DNA of 64,000 nucleotides from Blautia sp. An81 (GTDB lineage: Bacteria; Bacillota; Clostridia; Lachnospirales; Lachnospiraceae), in the NCBI RefSeq assembly GCF_002161285.1, contig NZ_NFHH01000010.1:1-64000 (forward strand). Direction: 5' to 3'. Under the pieces are notes generated by a model, which was not told the DNA's origin, did not search any database, and worked only from the letters and a program-made list of their open reading frames with translations. Below, one piece after another: positions 44,995 to 53,893 of this stretch (position 1 is the first letter of the stretch; every line of letters starts with the position of its first letter). Position numbers and translations under genes: made by a program.

Positions 44995-45219
44995 TCAGTC
45001 ACTCCCTTCTTCCGGAACATATTCCAGAATATCTCCCGGCTGACAGTTCAGTTCCCGGCACAAAGCCTCCAGAGTCGTAAACCGCACTGCTTTCGCTTTG
45101 CCGTTCTTTAATATGGAAAGATTGGCCGGAGTAATCCCTATGGCTTTCGCCAGATCGCCGGCACTGACTTTCCTTTTTGCCATCATAACATCCAGATTTA
45201 CGATAATAGGCATAGCCAT
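44995..45219 (-). CDS. small XRE-type (YozG-like) transcriptional regulator
   Basis: 74 residues, almost all a helix-turn-helix domain: KRKVSAGDLAKAIGITPANLSILKNGKAKAVRF (about residues 15-47), followed by LEALCRELNCQPGDILEYV. This HTH_26/YozG type is commonly paired with a DUF2975 membrane protein, as here (nine bases downstream of it). Likely represses its own operon; an inverted repeat upstream is a candidate site. Confidence 0.88.
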   Translation of the reverse strand: MAMPIIVNLDVMMAKRKVSAGDLAKAIGITPANLSILKNGKAKAVRFTTLEALCRELNCQPGDILEYVPEEGSD

Positions 45220-45228
45220 CCTTCCTCT

Positions 45229-45681
45229 CTATATAGTATAGTCGTTTTCTTTCTTGATCTCTTCCGCCTGGGCAAAGACATTTTTGATCACCCGCAGGAT
45301 CAGAGCCATAAATACAGCGGCGGCACAGAGTGCAAAGAAAGGGAGATAATAAAAGCTGCTTACCAGGAAAATCAGGCCTGCAGCCAGACAGCACCAGGAC
45401 ATTCCCCGAAGGTATCTGGTATTTTTCTCTGTAAATACTTCCTCCTTCCGGATATTTGCCAGAAGCCGGTTCATCATATAAAGGGCCACGGCTGCCGGAA
45501 CCGCTACTGTATAGGTAGTCACCAGGAAGTAATCCCTGCTCTGAGGCGGCAGGATCAGCCTCTTCTGAATAAACCAGGAAAAAAGCCAGGGTGCGCTTAC
45601 ACAGAGAAGTACCAGGGCTACAGCACTGAGCCATACACAGACTCTGGTAAGGAGCAGGCTTTTATCGTCATTCCACTTCAT
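45229..45681 (-). CDS. DUF2975 domain membrane protein
   Basis: A 150-residue protein with four predicted membrane helices and a charged loop containing RLLANIRKEEVFTEKNTRYLRGMSWCC, the recognisable DUF2975 core. Function unknown. It is the first gene of a three-gene operon with the YozG-like regulator and the DUF4153-type protein. A GGAGG site precedes the start. Confidence 0.85.
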   Translation of the reverse strand: MKWNDDKSLLLTRVCVWLSAVALVLLCVSAPWLFSWFIQKRLILPPQSRDYFLVTTYTVAVPAAVALYMMNRLLANIRKEEVFTEKNTRYLRGMSWCCLAAGLIFLVSSFYYLPFFALCAAAVFMALILRVIKNVFAQAEEIKKENDYTI

Positions 45682-45756
45682 ACTTTATTCCTCCTTATGA
45701 TTCTTTCTGATTTCTTCATTAGGATATCACACTCTCTGCTGTTTTACAAGATATTT

Positions 45757-45773
45757 TTATCGTTTTTCGATAA
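45757..45773. promoter_or_regulatory. candidate operator upstream of the DUF2975 operon
   Basis: A perfect inverted repeat TTATCG-TTTTT-CGATAA in an AT-rich region about 75 bases before the DUF2975 start. It is positioned for binding by the small XRE regulator. No function is shown. Confidence 0.45.
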
Positions 45774-45886
45774 GTAATTATTGTTTTTCAAGATTATCAC
45801 ATTGTAATGCAATACCTTTTCCGCCTATTTTTCTTCTGGAGTTTCCTGTCAGTTGATTTTTTCTACCAAAATTGAATACTGCTCCA

Positions 45887-45915
45887 TTGCAGCTGCTGGA
45901 GTTTCCATGTAAAAT
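45887..45915 (+). promoter_or_regulatory. promoter of the HTH-ABC operon
   Basis: -35 TTGCAG (45887-45892), 17-base spacer, -10 TAAAAT (45910-45915), 37 bases before the ATG of the HTH regulator. Confidence 0.5.
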
Positions 45916-45952
45916 ATATTGCAAAAGATAAGAAAATTCGGGGGTAAAGCCT

Positions 45953-47068
45953 ATGAAAGAAATACATCTTGGCCAGGTTCTGATAGAAAACCGCCGTCAA
46001 AGAGAAATTACACAGGAAGAGCTGGCCCGGTTTCTGGGTGTTTCAAAAGCCGCCGTCTCCAAATGGGAAACCGAAGCTGCCTATCCCGACATCCAGCTTC
46101 TTCCCCGACTGGCCTCTTTTTTTGATATTACCATCGATGAGCTTATGGGATATGAACCTCAGCTTAGCCGGGAAGAAATACGCCAAATCTACTGCCGCCT
46201 GGCAGAAGCTTTCACCGTCCTTCCTTTTTCAGAAGTTCTGGAGCAGTGCAGAGAATATATCAGAAGATACAGTTCCTGCTATCCTTTTCTCTTCCAGATC
46301 GGTGTTCTCTGGGTCAATCATATAAATCTGACACCTTCCCAGGAGATTAAAAACGCTCTCCTCAGAGAAGCCACAGAACTTTTTAAGAATGTGAAAACCC
46401 AGGCTGAAGAGCCCGGCCTTATAAGCGGTGCAGTGCAGATGGAAGCTTATTGCCTGCTCCTTTGCCGCCGTCCCAAAGAGGTCCTGGACCTTCTTTCCCC
46501 CAATCTGTCAGAAGCAGAAATAACCGGTCCTTTTGAACCTCTTCTGGCTTCTGCATGGCAGATGAGTGGAAATGTAAAAGAAGCCAAACGAGTCTTGCAG
46601 ATTGGTATTTACAGAGCTCTTCTGTCCCTTGTAAATCAAATGTCATCTTATATCAGCCTGTGTTCAGATAATCCCGAAGCTGTAAAAGAAAGCTGCAGAA
46701 GGATTCAGAATCTCTGTGATTCTTTTCATCTGGATGAACTGCATCCGGGGTTCCTGCTTTCCTGCTATATTACCATGGCCCAGGGCTTCCTTATTGCAGG
46801 TGAAAAAGAAAAGGCACTGGAGACGTTAAATAGGTATACCCGTCTGGCTGCAGGGGAAATCTATCCTCTGAAGCTCCATGGGGACAAATATTTCTATCTG
46901 CTGGATGAATGGTTCCGGCAGACCTCGGTTCTGGGCGATTATCCCCCGAGAAATGAAGCTGTCATCCGCAGCAGCATCGTTCAGGCTTTGGCAGATAATC
47001 CTGCCTTTGCTTCACTTTTAGAGGAGCCATGTTTTTTGGAAATGATCCAGAAGCTAAAGGAAAAATAG
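45953..47068 (+). CDS. XRE-family regulator with C-terminal sensor region
   Basis: The N-terminal HTH_3 domain (LGQVLIENRRQREITQEELARFLGVSKAAVSKWETEAAYPDIQLLPRLASFFDITIDELMGY, residues about 5-68) is intact. The remaining 300 residues are helical and look TPR-like, as in regulators that sense peptides or metabolites. It lies 13 bases before an ABC exporter operon on the same strand and probably controls it. GGGGG eight bases upstream supports the start. Confidence 0.87.
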   Translation: MKEIHLGQVLIENRRQREITQEELARFLGVSKAAVSKWETEAAYPDIQLLPRLASFFDITIDELMGYEPQLSREEIRQIYCRLAEAFTVLPFSEVLEQCREYIRRYSSCYPFLFQIGVLWVNHINLTPSQEIKNALLREATELFKNVKTQAEEPGLISGAVQMEAYCLLLCRRPKEVLDLLSPNLSEAEITGPFEPLLASAWQMSGNVKEAKRVLQIGIYRALLSLVNQMSSYISLCSDNPEAVKESCRRIQNLCDSFHLDELHPGFLLSCYITMAQGFLIAGEKEKALETLNRYTRLAAGEIYPLKLHGDKYFYLLDEWFRQTSVLGDYPPRNEAVIRSSIVQALADNPAFASLLEEPCFLEMIQKLKEK

Positions 47069-47081
47069 GAGGAAAATTAAT

Positions 47082-47996
47082 ATGGAAAGGATTCTTTCAG
47101 ACAATCTTTCAAAAACCTATCCCGGAGGAAAACAGGCCTTATGTCACATGAGCCTTTCCCTTGGGGCCGGAGAGGTCTTTGGATTTTTAGGGCCAAACGG
47201 AGCTGGAAAAACCACTACCGTAAAACTTCTTACCGGGATTCTTACCCCTACAGAAGGGTCCTGCCTGGTCATGGGATATGATCCTTCCAAAGAACCTGAG
47301 AAAACTCATTCCTTGACAGGTGTAGTTACGGAGCACGCCCAGATGTACGACCATCTTACGGGCCTGGAAAATCTGCTGTTTTACGCCTCGGTTTTTAATC
47401 TTTCTCCCCAGGAGGGAAAAGACCGGACCCGGAATCTTCTCGAGCGTCTTGGCCTTTGGGATGCAGCCAATCAGCCTCTGGCCACCTATTCCACAGGTAT
47501 GCGTCAGAGACTGTCCCTGGCCAGAGCTCTTATCCATGATCCTCAGGTCCTCTTTCTGGACGAACCCACTTCCGGCCTTGACCCGGAAAGCGCCCAGAGC
47601 GTAAATTCTCTCATACGGAATCTGGCCCGGGAAGAAGGCACCACAGTTTTTCTCTGTACTCACCAGCTCCGATATGCCCAGGAACTCTGCACCCGGTACG
47701 GACTTATTGAAGAGGGAAAACTATTGGCCCTGGGTACTCTGGAAGAGCTGCAAAAACAGGTCCGGCAGGGAGCCCTTCTTCAGATCTCTGCTGCAAATAT
47801 CCCGGAAACTGCAGCTTTTCGCAAAATCGGAGAGATGAGATATGAAAAAGAAATTTTATCTAAGGAAGAGGTCCCAATTCTCATCCGCCAGATCGTGGAA
47901 AGCGGCGGGGACATTTATTCTGTAGAAACAAAATTTCCCTCTTTAGAAGATATCTATTTTTCACTGACTGCCAACAACAAGGAGGAACGGAAATGA
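47082..47996 (+). CDS. ABC transporter ATP-binding protein
   Basis: ATPase of an ABC-2 type exporter. Walker A is GPNGAGKTTT near residue 38, the signature is YSTGMRQRLSLAR, and Walker B is VLFLDEPTSGLDP with the switch histidine in LCTHQLR. The C-terminal 80 residues form the extra regulatory domain seen in drug/bacteriocin exporters. Length 304. It overlaps the permease start by four bases (ATGA). Substrate unknown. Confidence 0.92.
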   Translation: MERILSDNLSKTYPGGKQALCHMSLSLGAGEVFGFLGPNGAGKTTTVKLLTGILTPTEGSCLVMGYDPSKEPEKTHSLTGVVTEHAQMYDHLTGLENLLFYASVFNLSPQEGKDRTRNLLERLGLWDAANQPLATYSTGMRQRLSLARALIHDPQVLFLDEPTSGLDPESAQSVNSLIRNLAREEGTTVFLCTHQLRYAQELCTRYGLIEEGKLLALGTLEELQKQVRQGALLQISAANIPETAAFRKIGEMRYEKEILSKEEVPILIRQIVESGGDIYSVETKFPSLEDIYFSLTANNKEERK

Positions 47997-48778
47997 ACAA
48001 AGCTATGCAGGCCATTATTAAAAAGGATTTTCAGAGTGTTGCCAGTAACCGCCGTCTTTTTATTTCTCTTCTGATCGTGCCTCTGGTCCTTACTATATTT
48101 CTTCCCAGCGTTTTTGTACTTAGCGCTTATTTTGTGCCCGATGATCCGGACATTCAGGCGATGCTGAAACTGCTGCCCGTATCCCCAGGTTCGGACAGTA
48201 CATCCCTGCTCCTGATGGACTTGATTTTTAACTATATACTTCCGGTGTTTTTTCTCATCATCCCTATTATGGCCTCTTCCATCATGGCGGCCAGCTCCTT
48301 TGTAGGCGAAAAAGAAAAGCATACTCTGGAAACTCTGCTCTACAGCCCCCTGACTCTCCATCAGATTTTCCGCTCCAAGGTCCTGGCCTCCTTTCTTCTG
48401 AGTATGCTGGTATCCTTATTTTCCTTTCTTGTCATGACCATCGTGGTAGAAGCGGAAATCCTGTTTCTTTTTGGAAGTTTTCTTTTGCCAAAGATAAACT
48501 GGCTGATCCTCCTGGCTCTTCTCTCTCCTGGAGTCTCTCTCATAGCAGTGACTCTTATCGTAAGAGGTTCTGCCAAGGCCCGGACCATGGAAGAGTCTCA
48601 GCAGGGAGCAGTTTTCCTGATCATGCCGGTGCTCCTGCTCATAGCAGGACAGTTTACGGGAGTAATGCTTCTCAACGCCTGGATTCTTCTGATTCTGAGC
48701 TTTTTATGTATAGGACTGGCCTGGCTGCTTCTTAAAAAAGCTGTGAAAGGCTTTACCTATGAAATGCTTTTGAGATAG
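47993..48778 (+). CDS. ABC-2 type transporter permease
   Basis: A 261-residue membrane protein with about six hydrophobic segments. The stretch MAASSFVGEKEKHTLETLLYSPLTLHQIFRSKVLASF is the characteristic ABC-2 EKE-TLE region after the second helix. It pairs with the upstream ATPase. Such two-gene exporters often serve in self-protection against peptides (family knowledge); the substrate here is not known. Confidence 0.9.
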   Translation: MNKAMQAIIKKDFQSVASNRRLFISLLIVPLVLTIFLPSVFVLSAYFVPDDPDIQAMLKLLPVSPGSDSTSLLLMDLIFNYILPVFFLIIPIMASSIMAASSFVGEKEKHTLETLLYSPLTLHQIFRSKVLASFLLSMLVSLFSFLVMTIVVEAEILFLFGSFLLPKINWLILLALLSPGVSLIAVTLIVRGSAKARTMEESQQGAVFLIMPVLLLIAGQFTGVMLLNAWILLILSFLCIGLAWLLLKKAVKGFTYEMLLR

Positions 48779-48852
48779 TTTTCTTTTGTCTCTTGCTGTG
48801 ATACAATGATGAACACAAAGTTAACCGACAAGTACAGTATGAGGGAAAGAAA

Positions 48853-49584
48853 ATGAAAATAGCGGTATGCGATGATGACCTTATTTTTCAAAGACAAATA
48901 AAAGAAGAGCTGGACAGGTACTACCGCAGCCTTGATGTTCTGATAGAAGTTTTTTCTTCAGGTGAAGCCTTACTGGAAGCTGTCTGTGCAGATCCTTATG
49001 GTTTTTTCTGTGTCTTTATGGATATTGAAATGCCTGGAATAGACGGTATGGAAACCACCAGAAGGCTCCGACTGCTGAACCGGAACCTTCCGGTGATTTT
49101 TCTCACCAGCCACCGGGACCTGGCTATGGACGGCTATGAACTGAATGCCTTCCGTTTCCTTGCAAAGCCTGTGGAACAGGACCGTCTCTATCGGGCCCTG
49201 ACTGATCTGGAGGCAGAAACTCAGGACCAAAAGCGAATCCTGGTTACAAAAGACGGCAGAGAATTATTTCTGCCTATAGGGGATATTCTCTATATAAAAA
49301 GTGAAAATATTTATCTTTCTCTTGTCACGGCAAATGAATCCCATTTAATCCGCAAAAAGCTGAAAGAGATTCTCCCTCTCCTCCCTTCTTCCATGTTCTG
49401 TCAGATCCACCGCAGTTATGTGGTGAATCTTCAAAAAATAATTTCTTACACAGGCAAGGCTGTAACTATGGAAGATCAGGCAGTCCTTCCTGTCAGCCGC
49501 AACCGCAGAGAAGCCTTAAAAGAGGCTATTATCCACAGTATGGCCGGAAGAGCCGCCTGGAAAACCAAGGAGAAGGGATTATGA
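48853..49584 (+). CDS. LytTR-family response regulator (AgrA-like)
   Basis: An N-terminal receiver domain (acidic pocket C6-DDD, phospho-acceptor D57 in VFMDIEMPGIDG) is followed by a LytTR DNA-binding domain (about 140-240, with ILYIKSENIYLSL and MFCQIHRSYVVNLQKI). Length 243 is typical. A -10-like TACAAT lies upstream, so it may have its own promoter 74 bases after the ABC genes. Its stop overlaps the start of the sensor kinase gene, the usual pairing. Confidence 0.93.
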   Translation: MKIAVCDDDLIFQRQIKEELDRYYRSLDVLIEVFSSGEALLEAVCADPYGFFCVFMDIEMPGIDGMETTRRLRLLNRNLPVIFLTSHRDLAMDGYELNAFRFLAKPVEQDRLYRALTDLEAETQDQKRILVTKDGRELFLPIGDILYIKSENIYLSLVTANESHLIRKKLKEILPLLPSSMFCQIHRSYVVNLQKIISYTGKAVTMEDQAVLPVSRNRREALKEAIIHSMAGRAAWKTKEKGL

Positions 49585-52013
49585 TTATATTGAAAATTTT
49601 CAGCAGTGCTCTGGGGCTTATACAGCTTATTTTAATTCTCTGCCTTTTTGCCCGATACATTTATCTGGAAAAAGGGTTTTCTTCCTCAAAAAATCGGCAG
49701 CTTTTCTGGGGTATCACAATTTTCATATCCTTTTTTTATGGAATATTGGATAAAGTCTTCGGTATTACGGACGGCTTTCTCTTGCTGACTGTAATTTTCC
49801 TGTTCTTTGTCTATATATTCCTTACCAGGGAAACCAGACGCATCCGGGGCATCTTTCTGTTATTTCCCATACTTGGATTTGTTTTTTCCATATTTTTATT
49901 TCTTGTTCTTATTCCGCTCCTTACAGGACACTATGACCTGGAAACAACCTCTGAATGGTATCCGCTGGAAGATATTCTTGTGTGGGTCCTGCTGCTTGTT
50001 TTCTACTTTGCAGGCAAAAAGTGGCGAAAACAATTGGAAGAAAACGGAGGCAGCCGTACCTTAAGTCCATGGGAAAAGCGGCTCCTGAATTGCTCCGGTC
50101 TTTTTCTTCTGGTCCTGGTCATTATGCTGCTTTCCTTCCGTGATATTTTTACAGTTCAGGAAGAGGGATTGACCTTTCTTCTGGCAGGAGGAATCAGCAC
50201 TCTTCTCCTTGATCTCTCCATCTTATTTCTGGTCCTCCAGGGAAACCAGAAAAGATACTATGAGCAAAAAGCTCTGGAAAATGAGTACTATCTTCAGGCA
50301 GAGCTTCGCTATTTCCAGGCCCGCCAGCAGGAACAGGATATGGTACGCCGTATCCGCCATGACATGAAAAATCACCTGTTTTGTATCCAGGACCTTCTTT
50401 CCAGAGGAGAAAAAGAAGAATTGGAAGCTTACCTTGAAAAGCTGAACGCCGGTTTGTCCAAAAAGGCCGGAGAGATATCTCTTGGGAATCCTCTGGCAGA
50501 TGCCATCTGCTGGGAAAAAGCCCGCATTGCCGCTGAAAAAGGATTTTCCATTACAGCCGACGGAAAGATTTCTCCAAAGGCTGTCCTTCAGCCCATAGAT
50601 ATCTGCACAATTTTTGCCAATGCCCTGGACAATGCTCTGGAATCTCTGGAAGAGACCGGACTTTCTGCTCCCTGGATTCATATTGGGATCCAAAACCAGG
50701 GCAGTCTTCTCTGCCTGGTTTTTGAAAATCCTGTACCGGAAGAGTTTTCTCTTCCAAAAGAAGGCAAAACTTCTAAAAATCCCCAGTATCATCAGGGAAT
50801 TGGCCTTTCCAATATCCGACAGACAGCAGAAAAGTACCAGGGCGGCATTCATACAGAGATTTTATCCCAGGCAGAAGAAAAAACCTTTCGTCTGGAGGTC
50901 CTTTTAAATACAGCCTCTTGTCATTCACAACAAAATTCTGGCAGTTCACAACAAAAAAATACTGAGGACAAAATTTTTCCTTTATCCTTATCTCAAAAGA
51001 ATGAAGGGAGTATGTTTATGAATGAAAATTTAGATCTGAAAAATTCAGACGAAAAAATCCAGAGAAAGATGTTTAAAAAAGAAACTGGAAAAGTGGCCCG
51101 GCGGGTATTATTTTATAATCTGATCCTTATAGGAGTAGTCTTACTCTTTACAATTTTTCAGAGTGTGGGATTTCTCCTTCAGTTTCCTGATCTGGAGCCT
51201 ACCGCCCAGGCCGAAGCCTCCTTTATGGAACGTATCGGCTCCTCCGGCGTCTCCAGTATTGCAGGGGTCCTGGTAGGTGTAGTCCTCTACTTCCTATGGG
51301 AAAGAAAAGCCGGTACTCACCGGGAAATTTTCCGTTCCAAAAAGAAAATAAGGCCGCTGGTTTTCCTGGGGCTTCTCTCTGTATTTATGATGGTGCAGCT
51401 TCTTTCTTCCATTGCCTCCGTAGGAATGGAGGAGCTCTTCCATCTGTTTGGCTATTCCATGGCAGAGTCTGCGGCGGCAGCTACAGGAACTTCATCCACT
51501 CTGTCTATGTTTTTATATGTAGGAATTGCCGGACCCGTGGCAGAAGAACTTATATACCGGGGCTTTGTTATGCGGAGACTGGAAAAGTACGGCTCCTTCT
51601 TTGCCATACTTTTCTCATCCCTGCTCTTCGGCATCATGCATGGAAACCTGGCTCAGATATTTTTTGCTGCTGCAGCAGGATTGATTTTCGGCTATCTGGC
51701 TATGGAATATTCCATCGTCTGGTCGATTCTCTTACATATCCTGAACAACCTGGTATTTTCCGACTTGCTTAGCCGGTTCACCGAAGGCCTGCCGGAAGCG
51801 GCGGCCAATCTCATAAGCTACGGCACAATGGGAGTCTTCACGGTAATCGCCTGCATATTCCTTTATAAAAAGAAAGATTCTATCCGGGCATGGCTGAAAG
51901 CAAATCCCATTCCAAAGAAGTACTGCATCTGGGCTTTTACCGGATTCTGGTTTCTGCTTTTTACTGTACTGGAATTTATCGCTGCTTTTGCAGCCCTGAC
52001 ACCTGTGAAATAA
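49581..52013 (+). CDS. AgrC-like sensor kinase joined to a CPBP intramembrane protease
   Basis: One open frame of 810 codons with two complete proteins in series. Residues 1-445 are a GHKL-type sensor kinase: about six N-terminal helices, phospho-acceptor H260 in RIRHDMKNHL, N-box NALDNALES (347-355) and GIGLSNI (406-412). A polar linker follows (446-478). Residues 480-810 are a CPBP (Abi/CAAX-like) intramembrane protease with EELIYRGF (655-662), H687 in FGIMHGN and H719 in HILNN. A second start is likely: ATG 51018 with AAGGGAG seven bases upstream would make the 331-residue protease alone. Whether fused, separate or both is open. Confidence 0.85.
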   Translation: MIILKIFSSALGLIQLILILCLFARYIYLEKGFSSSKNRQLFWGITIFISFFYGILDKVFGITDGFLLLTVIFLFFVYIFLTRETRRIRGIFLLFPILGFVFSIFLFLVLIPLLTGHYDLETTSEWYPLEDILVWVLLLVFYFAGKKWRKQLEENGGSRTLSPWEKRLLNCSGLFLLVLVIMLLSFRDIFTVQEEGLTFLLAGGISTLLLDLSILFLVLQGNQKRYYEQKALENEYYLQAELRYFQARQQEQDMVRRIRHDMKNHLFCIQDLLSRGEKEELEAYLEKLNAGLSKKAGEISLGNPLADAICWEKARIAAEKGFSITADGKISPKAVLQPIDICTIFANALDNALESLEETGLSAPWIHIGIQNQGSLLCLVFENPVPEEFSLPKEGKTSKNPQYHQGIGLSNIRQTAEKYQGGIHTEILSQAEEKTFRLEVLLNTASCHSQQNSGSSQQKNTEDKIFPLSLSQKNEGSMFMNENLDLKNSDEKIQRKMFKKETGKVARRVLFYNLILIGVVLLFTIFQSVGFLLQFPDLEPTAQAEASFMERIGSSGVSSIAGVLVGVVLYFLWERKAGTHREIFRSKKKIRPLVFLGLLSVFMMVQLLSSIASVGMEELFHLFGYSMAESAAAATGTSSTLSMFLYVGIAGPVAEELIYRGFVMRRLEKYGSFFAILFSSLLFGIMHGNLAQIFFAAAAGLIFGYLAMEYSIVWSILLHILNNLVFSDLLSRFTEGLPEAAANLISYGTMGVFTVIACIFLYKKKDSIRAWLKANPIPKKYCIWAFTGFWFLLFTVLEFIAAFAALTPVK
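50921..50952 (+). repeat. direct repeats, candidate LytTR-regulator site
   Basis: TCATTCACAAC (50921-50931) and CAGTTCACAAC (50942-50952) agree at nine of 11 positions and start 21 bases apart, the two-turn spacing used by LytTR regulators. They fall in the linker between kinase and protease, about 65 bases before the internal start. Binding is untested. Confidence 0.4.
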
Positions 52014-52021
52014 ATCTTTTT

Positions 52022-52660
52022 TCACTGTACTGATTTTAAAACCGGCTGCCGGATGACGGTTTTCAGGTTCTCAGGCTTACACCTGCGCACGTCGCTGAGA
52101 TAAATCTCATGGTGAAATCTCCCCTGGGAAAAGTCCGGCTCATATCCTTGTTCCCGGGCATGGTCCTTCATTTTTTCAAGGGTCTCGGGTTCATTGTCAT
52201 AGGGGCCTATGTGCATACACTGAACACATAGCCCCTCATCATAGGTAAAGAATTCTACCTTTGAAAAATCCTGTTTCTTCTTTTCTTCGGCTTCTTTTAC
52301 TGCCCATTGAAATTCCTCTTCTGTAACAAATTCTGGCAGCCGGATCAGAGAAATCCATTGAAAATCTTCCTTTCTTGTATAATCGATTCCCTCTTTGCCT
52401 TCCTGCCACCAGAAGCCTTCCAGGGGTGGAACCACATAATCAAAATAACCTGCCATCTTATGGCTGCCCATTTTGCTCATCTTAATGGTATAGGCCACTC
52501 CATAGAGAAGTCCAATGGATTCTTTATAGGCACCGCCCTCTTCATTAGGATTTCCCTGGCCGCGGACCGCCAGAAAATTCATAGGTGGAATCTCTATGAT
52601 CTGAGGTTTCTTCGGGGGCAGATAAAATTCTTTGTATTCCTTTTTGTAATCAAATGCCAT
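52022..52660 (-). CDS. GyrI-like small-molecule-binding domain protein
   Basis: A 212-residue protein of the GyrI-like/COG4832 type: PPMNFLAVRGQGNPNEEGGAYKESIGLLYGVAYTIK near the N-terminus and CVQCMHIGPYDNEPETLEKM near the C-terminus are characteristic. Members bind small molecules or hydrolyse cyclopropanoid compounds; the ligand here is unknown. It lies 11 bases after a WYL regulator on the same strand and is probably cotranscribed. Confidence 0.85.
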   Translation of the reverse strand: MAFDYKKEYKEFYLPPKKPQIIEIPPMNFLAVRGQGNPNEEGGAYKESIGLLYGVAYTIKMSKMGSHKMAGYFDYVVPPLEGFWWQEGKEGIDYTRKEDFQWISLIRLPEFVTEEEFQWAVKEAEEKKKQDFSKVEFFTYDEGLCVQCMHIGPYDNEPETLEKMKDHAREQGYEPDFSQGRFHHEIYLSDVRRCKPENLKTVIRQPVLKSVQ

Positions 52661-52671
52661 TGCTTTTCCTC

Positions 52672-53592
52672 CTACATGGTATCGAATCCAGTTCCATATT
52701 TCTTCAGCATACCTTTCAAAGAATCCAGGATTTCCCTGCGGATTTCCTCAGGCTCCAGCAAAACCACCTGCTCCCGGAAAGTGAGGAGCCAGGTAACAAG
52801 ATTTTCTTTATCTGTATAATCCGCCTGGAACAGAAGTCTTCCGTCTGGCTGCTCCACGAAACACCCTGGACCAAACTCTTCCACCAGCCGCCATTTGCAG
52901 GAAGGTTCAAAAAGAGCCTTTACCTGGATGCCCCCTGGAAATATTCTTTCATTGCGAAGGTCTGGCAGAGGTACAGAACGTTTCTGGAATTCTTCTTTTA
53001 TCTCCAGGCTTTCCATACGATTCAGTTTAAACAGCCGGTAGTCCTTCCGGTCTTGACAATATCCCCACACATACCAGCTTGCCCATTGGAAGATCAGGTA
53101 ATAGGGCTCTATACATCTTCTGGTCTCTCCTTTTGGAGCAAAATAGCGGAAACACAGCAGTTGGCAGTGGTCCATAGCTTTTCGTATCTTTGCGATTTTA
53201 GGAGCCAGAGAATCCTTATACCAGGAGGAAAGGTCAATCAGGATGTTCTGCCCTCCCGGTATAAGGACAGAAGAGCCTGCCGACAGCTTTTCCATGAGCT
53301 GGACAAAATGTTTTGTTCCGCTGACGCTGTCCAGGCTCCGAAGTCCTGCCAGGATCTCCTGCATATCCGAAGAGGTCAGGAGGGTACTGTCTAATTTATA
53401 GCCTTCCATTATGGAAATCCCGCCCTTTGGCCCCTGGACAGTCTGAACAGGTATGCCTGCCCTGCACAAGTCCTCTATATCCCGATTTATTGTCCGTCTG
53501 GATACCTCAAACTTCTCCGCCAGATAAGGGGCCGTTACCTTTTCCTGCTGAAGCAGGATTGACAGAATCCCGATCATACGGTCAATTTTCAT
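52672..53592 (-). CDS. YafY-type regulator (HTH_11 + WYL domain)
   Basis: An N-terminal DeoR-like helix-turn-helix (MIGILSILLQQEKVTAPYLAEKFEVSRRTINRDIEDL, about residues 6-42) is followed by a WYL domain near 150-215 (LLCFRYFAPKGETRRCIEPYYLIFQWASWYVWGYC) and a C-terminal WCX region. Length 306. It is the first gene of a two-gene unit with the GyrI-like protein; the pair may form a small ligand-responsive unit (inference). Confidence 0.9.
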   Translation of the reverse strand: MKIDRMIGILSILLQQEKVTAPYLAEKFEVSRRTINRDIEDLCRAGIPVQTVQGPKGGISIMEGYKLDSTLLTSSDMQEILAGLRSLDSVSGTKHFVQLMEKLSAGSSVLIPGGQNILIDLSSWYKDSLAPKIAKIRKAMDHCQLLCFRYFAPKGETRRCIEPYYLIFQWASWYVWGYCQDRKDYRLFKLNRMESLEIKEEFQKRSVPLPDLRNERIFPGGIQVKALFEPSCKWRLVEEFGPGCFVEQPDGRLLFQADYTDKENLVTWLLTFREQVVLLEPEEIRREILDSLKGMLKKYGTGFDTM

Positions 53593-53893
53593 GCTCTCAC
53601 CTCTTTTCCCAAATCCTGATTCTCTGCTACTTTTCTAAAGTATACCATGATATCCGTGACAACAGTATGTCATGTTTCTTTTTCTGATTTCTTTTCCGAA
53701 AAAAGCCATGCGACCAGGCCGCAGTTTATTTCAATCCTATTCCCCGTAATTTTCAAGCTTCCTCTCACAAATAATCAGTGCCATAGTAAAAGAAGACTAT
53801 CAGTCAAATACTGATAGCCCTCTCTTTACGCTGCCCTGACAGCAGCCTACAATACATCTTTCATAACAACAGGCAGTTTGCCAAAGGTGCTGT
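53593..53893. other. intergenic region, 301 bases
   Basis: No gene is supported here. A perfect hairpin CTATCAGT-CAAAT-ACTGATAG lies at 53797-53817, with a T-rich stretch on its minus-strand side; it may end transcription from the broken acyltransferase gene. A longer imperfect inverted repeat (GACAGCA..TGCTGTC) spans about 53839-53893. Confidence 0.5.

Noticed and set aside
44999-45634. 211-codon minus-strand frame across the XRE and DUF2975 genes
   Set aside because: It is a shadow in another frame of two well-recognised genes that have proper start sites.
48779-48852. Possible LytTR repeats just before the response regulator gene (AAAGTTAAC and ACAGTATG)
   Set aside because: The two motifs match each other poorly and lie downstream of the likely -10, so the case for a binding site is weak.
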